6,578 nt of DNA from an uncultured Mesorhizobium sp. (lineage in GTDB: Bacteria > Pseudomonadota > Alphaproteobacteria > Rhizobiales > Rhizobiaceae). The stretch spans positions 1 through 6,578 of the forward strand of contig CATMOC010000215.1 of assembly GCA_950071955.1 (NCBI GenBank), given 5' to 3'. Position numbers and translations under genes: made by a program. Positions within the stretch are counted from its first letter, which is position 1; each line of letters starts with the position of its first letter. Under the pieces are notes generated by a model, which ran no database searches, was not told the origin of the DNA, and worked only from the letters and a program-made list of their open reading frames with translations. Of this stretch, positions 6,545 to 6,578 are shown piece after piece.

Positions 6545-6578
6545 TGCCCGGATTCAATCTTTCTAATCATCTTGCTTT

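Noticed and set aside
1..6578. Insertion sequences, integrase genes or CRISPR arrays
   Set aside because: No transposase or integrase motif, no terminal inverted repeats with target duplication, and no regularly spaced repeats were seen.

Overview
The window looks like an alphaproteobacterial chromosome. Coding DNA is GC-rich with strong G/C third-position bias, the proteins resemble those of Rhizobiales and Rhodospirillales, and the chemoreceptor, AraC regulator and non-pyrrolysine MttB-type methyltransferase are all types common in that group. The species cannot be fixed from this sequence.

Left (1-1974): one plus-strand gene for an IlvD/Edd-family iron-sulfur dehydratase of the sugar-acid (pentonate) subtype, probably the last gene of an operon that starts outside the window. 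It converges on a minus-strand AraC-family regulator (1975-2865).

Middle (2991-5025): a minus-strand chemotaxis unit. Read in its transcription direction it has an AT-rich putative promoter region, a potentially structured leader (three-way-junction fold at 4960-4894), a minus-strand intrinsic terminator lying before the gene (4883-4853), a TTG-started soluble PAS chemoreceptor ending in a GWQEF docking tail, a small helical protein of unknown function overlapping the receptor's 3' end by 16 nt, and a strong terminator hairpin. A terminator in a structured 5' leader suggests attenuation or riboswitch-like control, but a separate small RNA upstream is an alternative.

Right (5283-6578): the C-terminal half of an MttB-family (COG5598) corrinoid methyltransferase, fused in frame to about 36 unrelated residues. 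The upstream half of the gene is absent. It is followed by a gene-free leader with six G or C tracts and several hairpins, then a divergent, complete tRNA-Gly(GCC) with its own sigma70-type promoter and a hairpin terminator. Beyond the tRNA are two tandem 11-bp repeats and a lower-GC tail. A truncated gene, a change in base composition, a tRNA gene and short tandem repeats together suggest a recombination boundary or island edge. No integrase, insertion sequence or CRISPR array is visible.

Only the chemoreceptor and the small protein look like a physically coupled pair. The dehydratase with the AraC gene may be a regulated sugar-acid catabolic locus, but that is inference from proximity.
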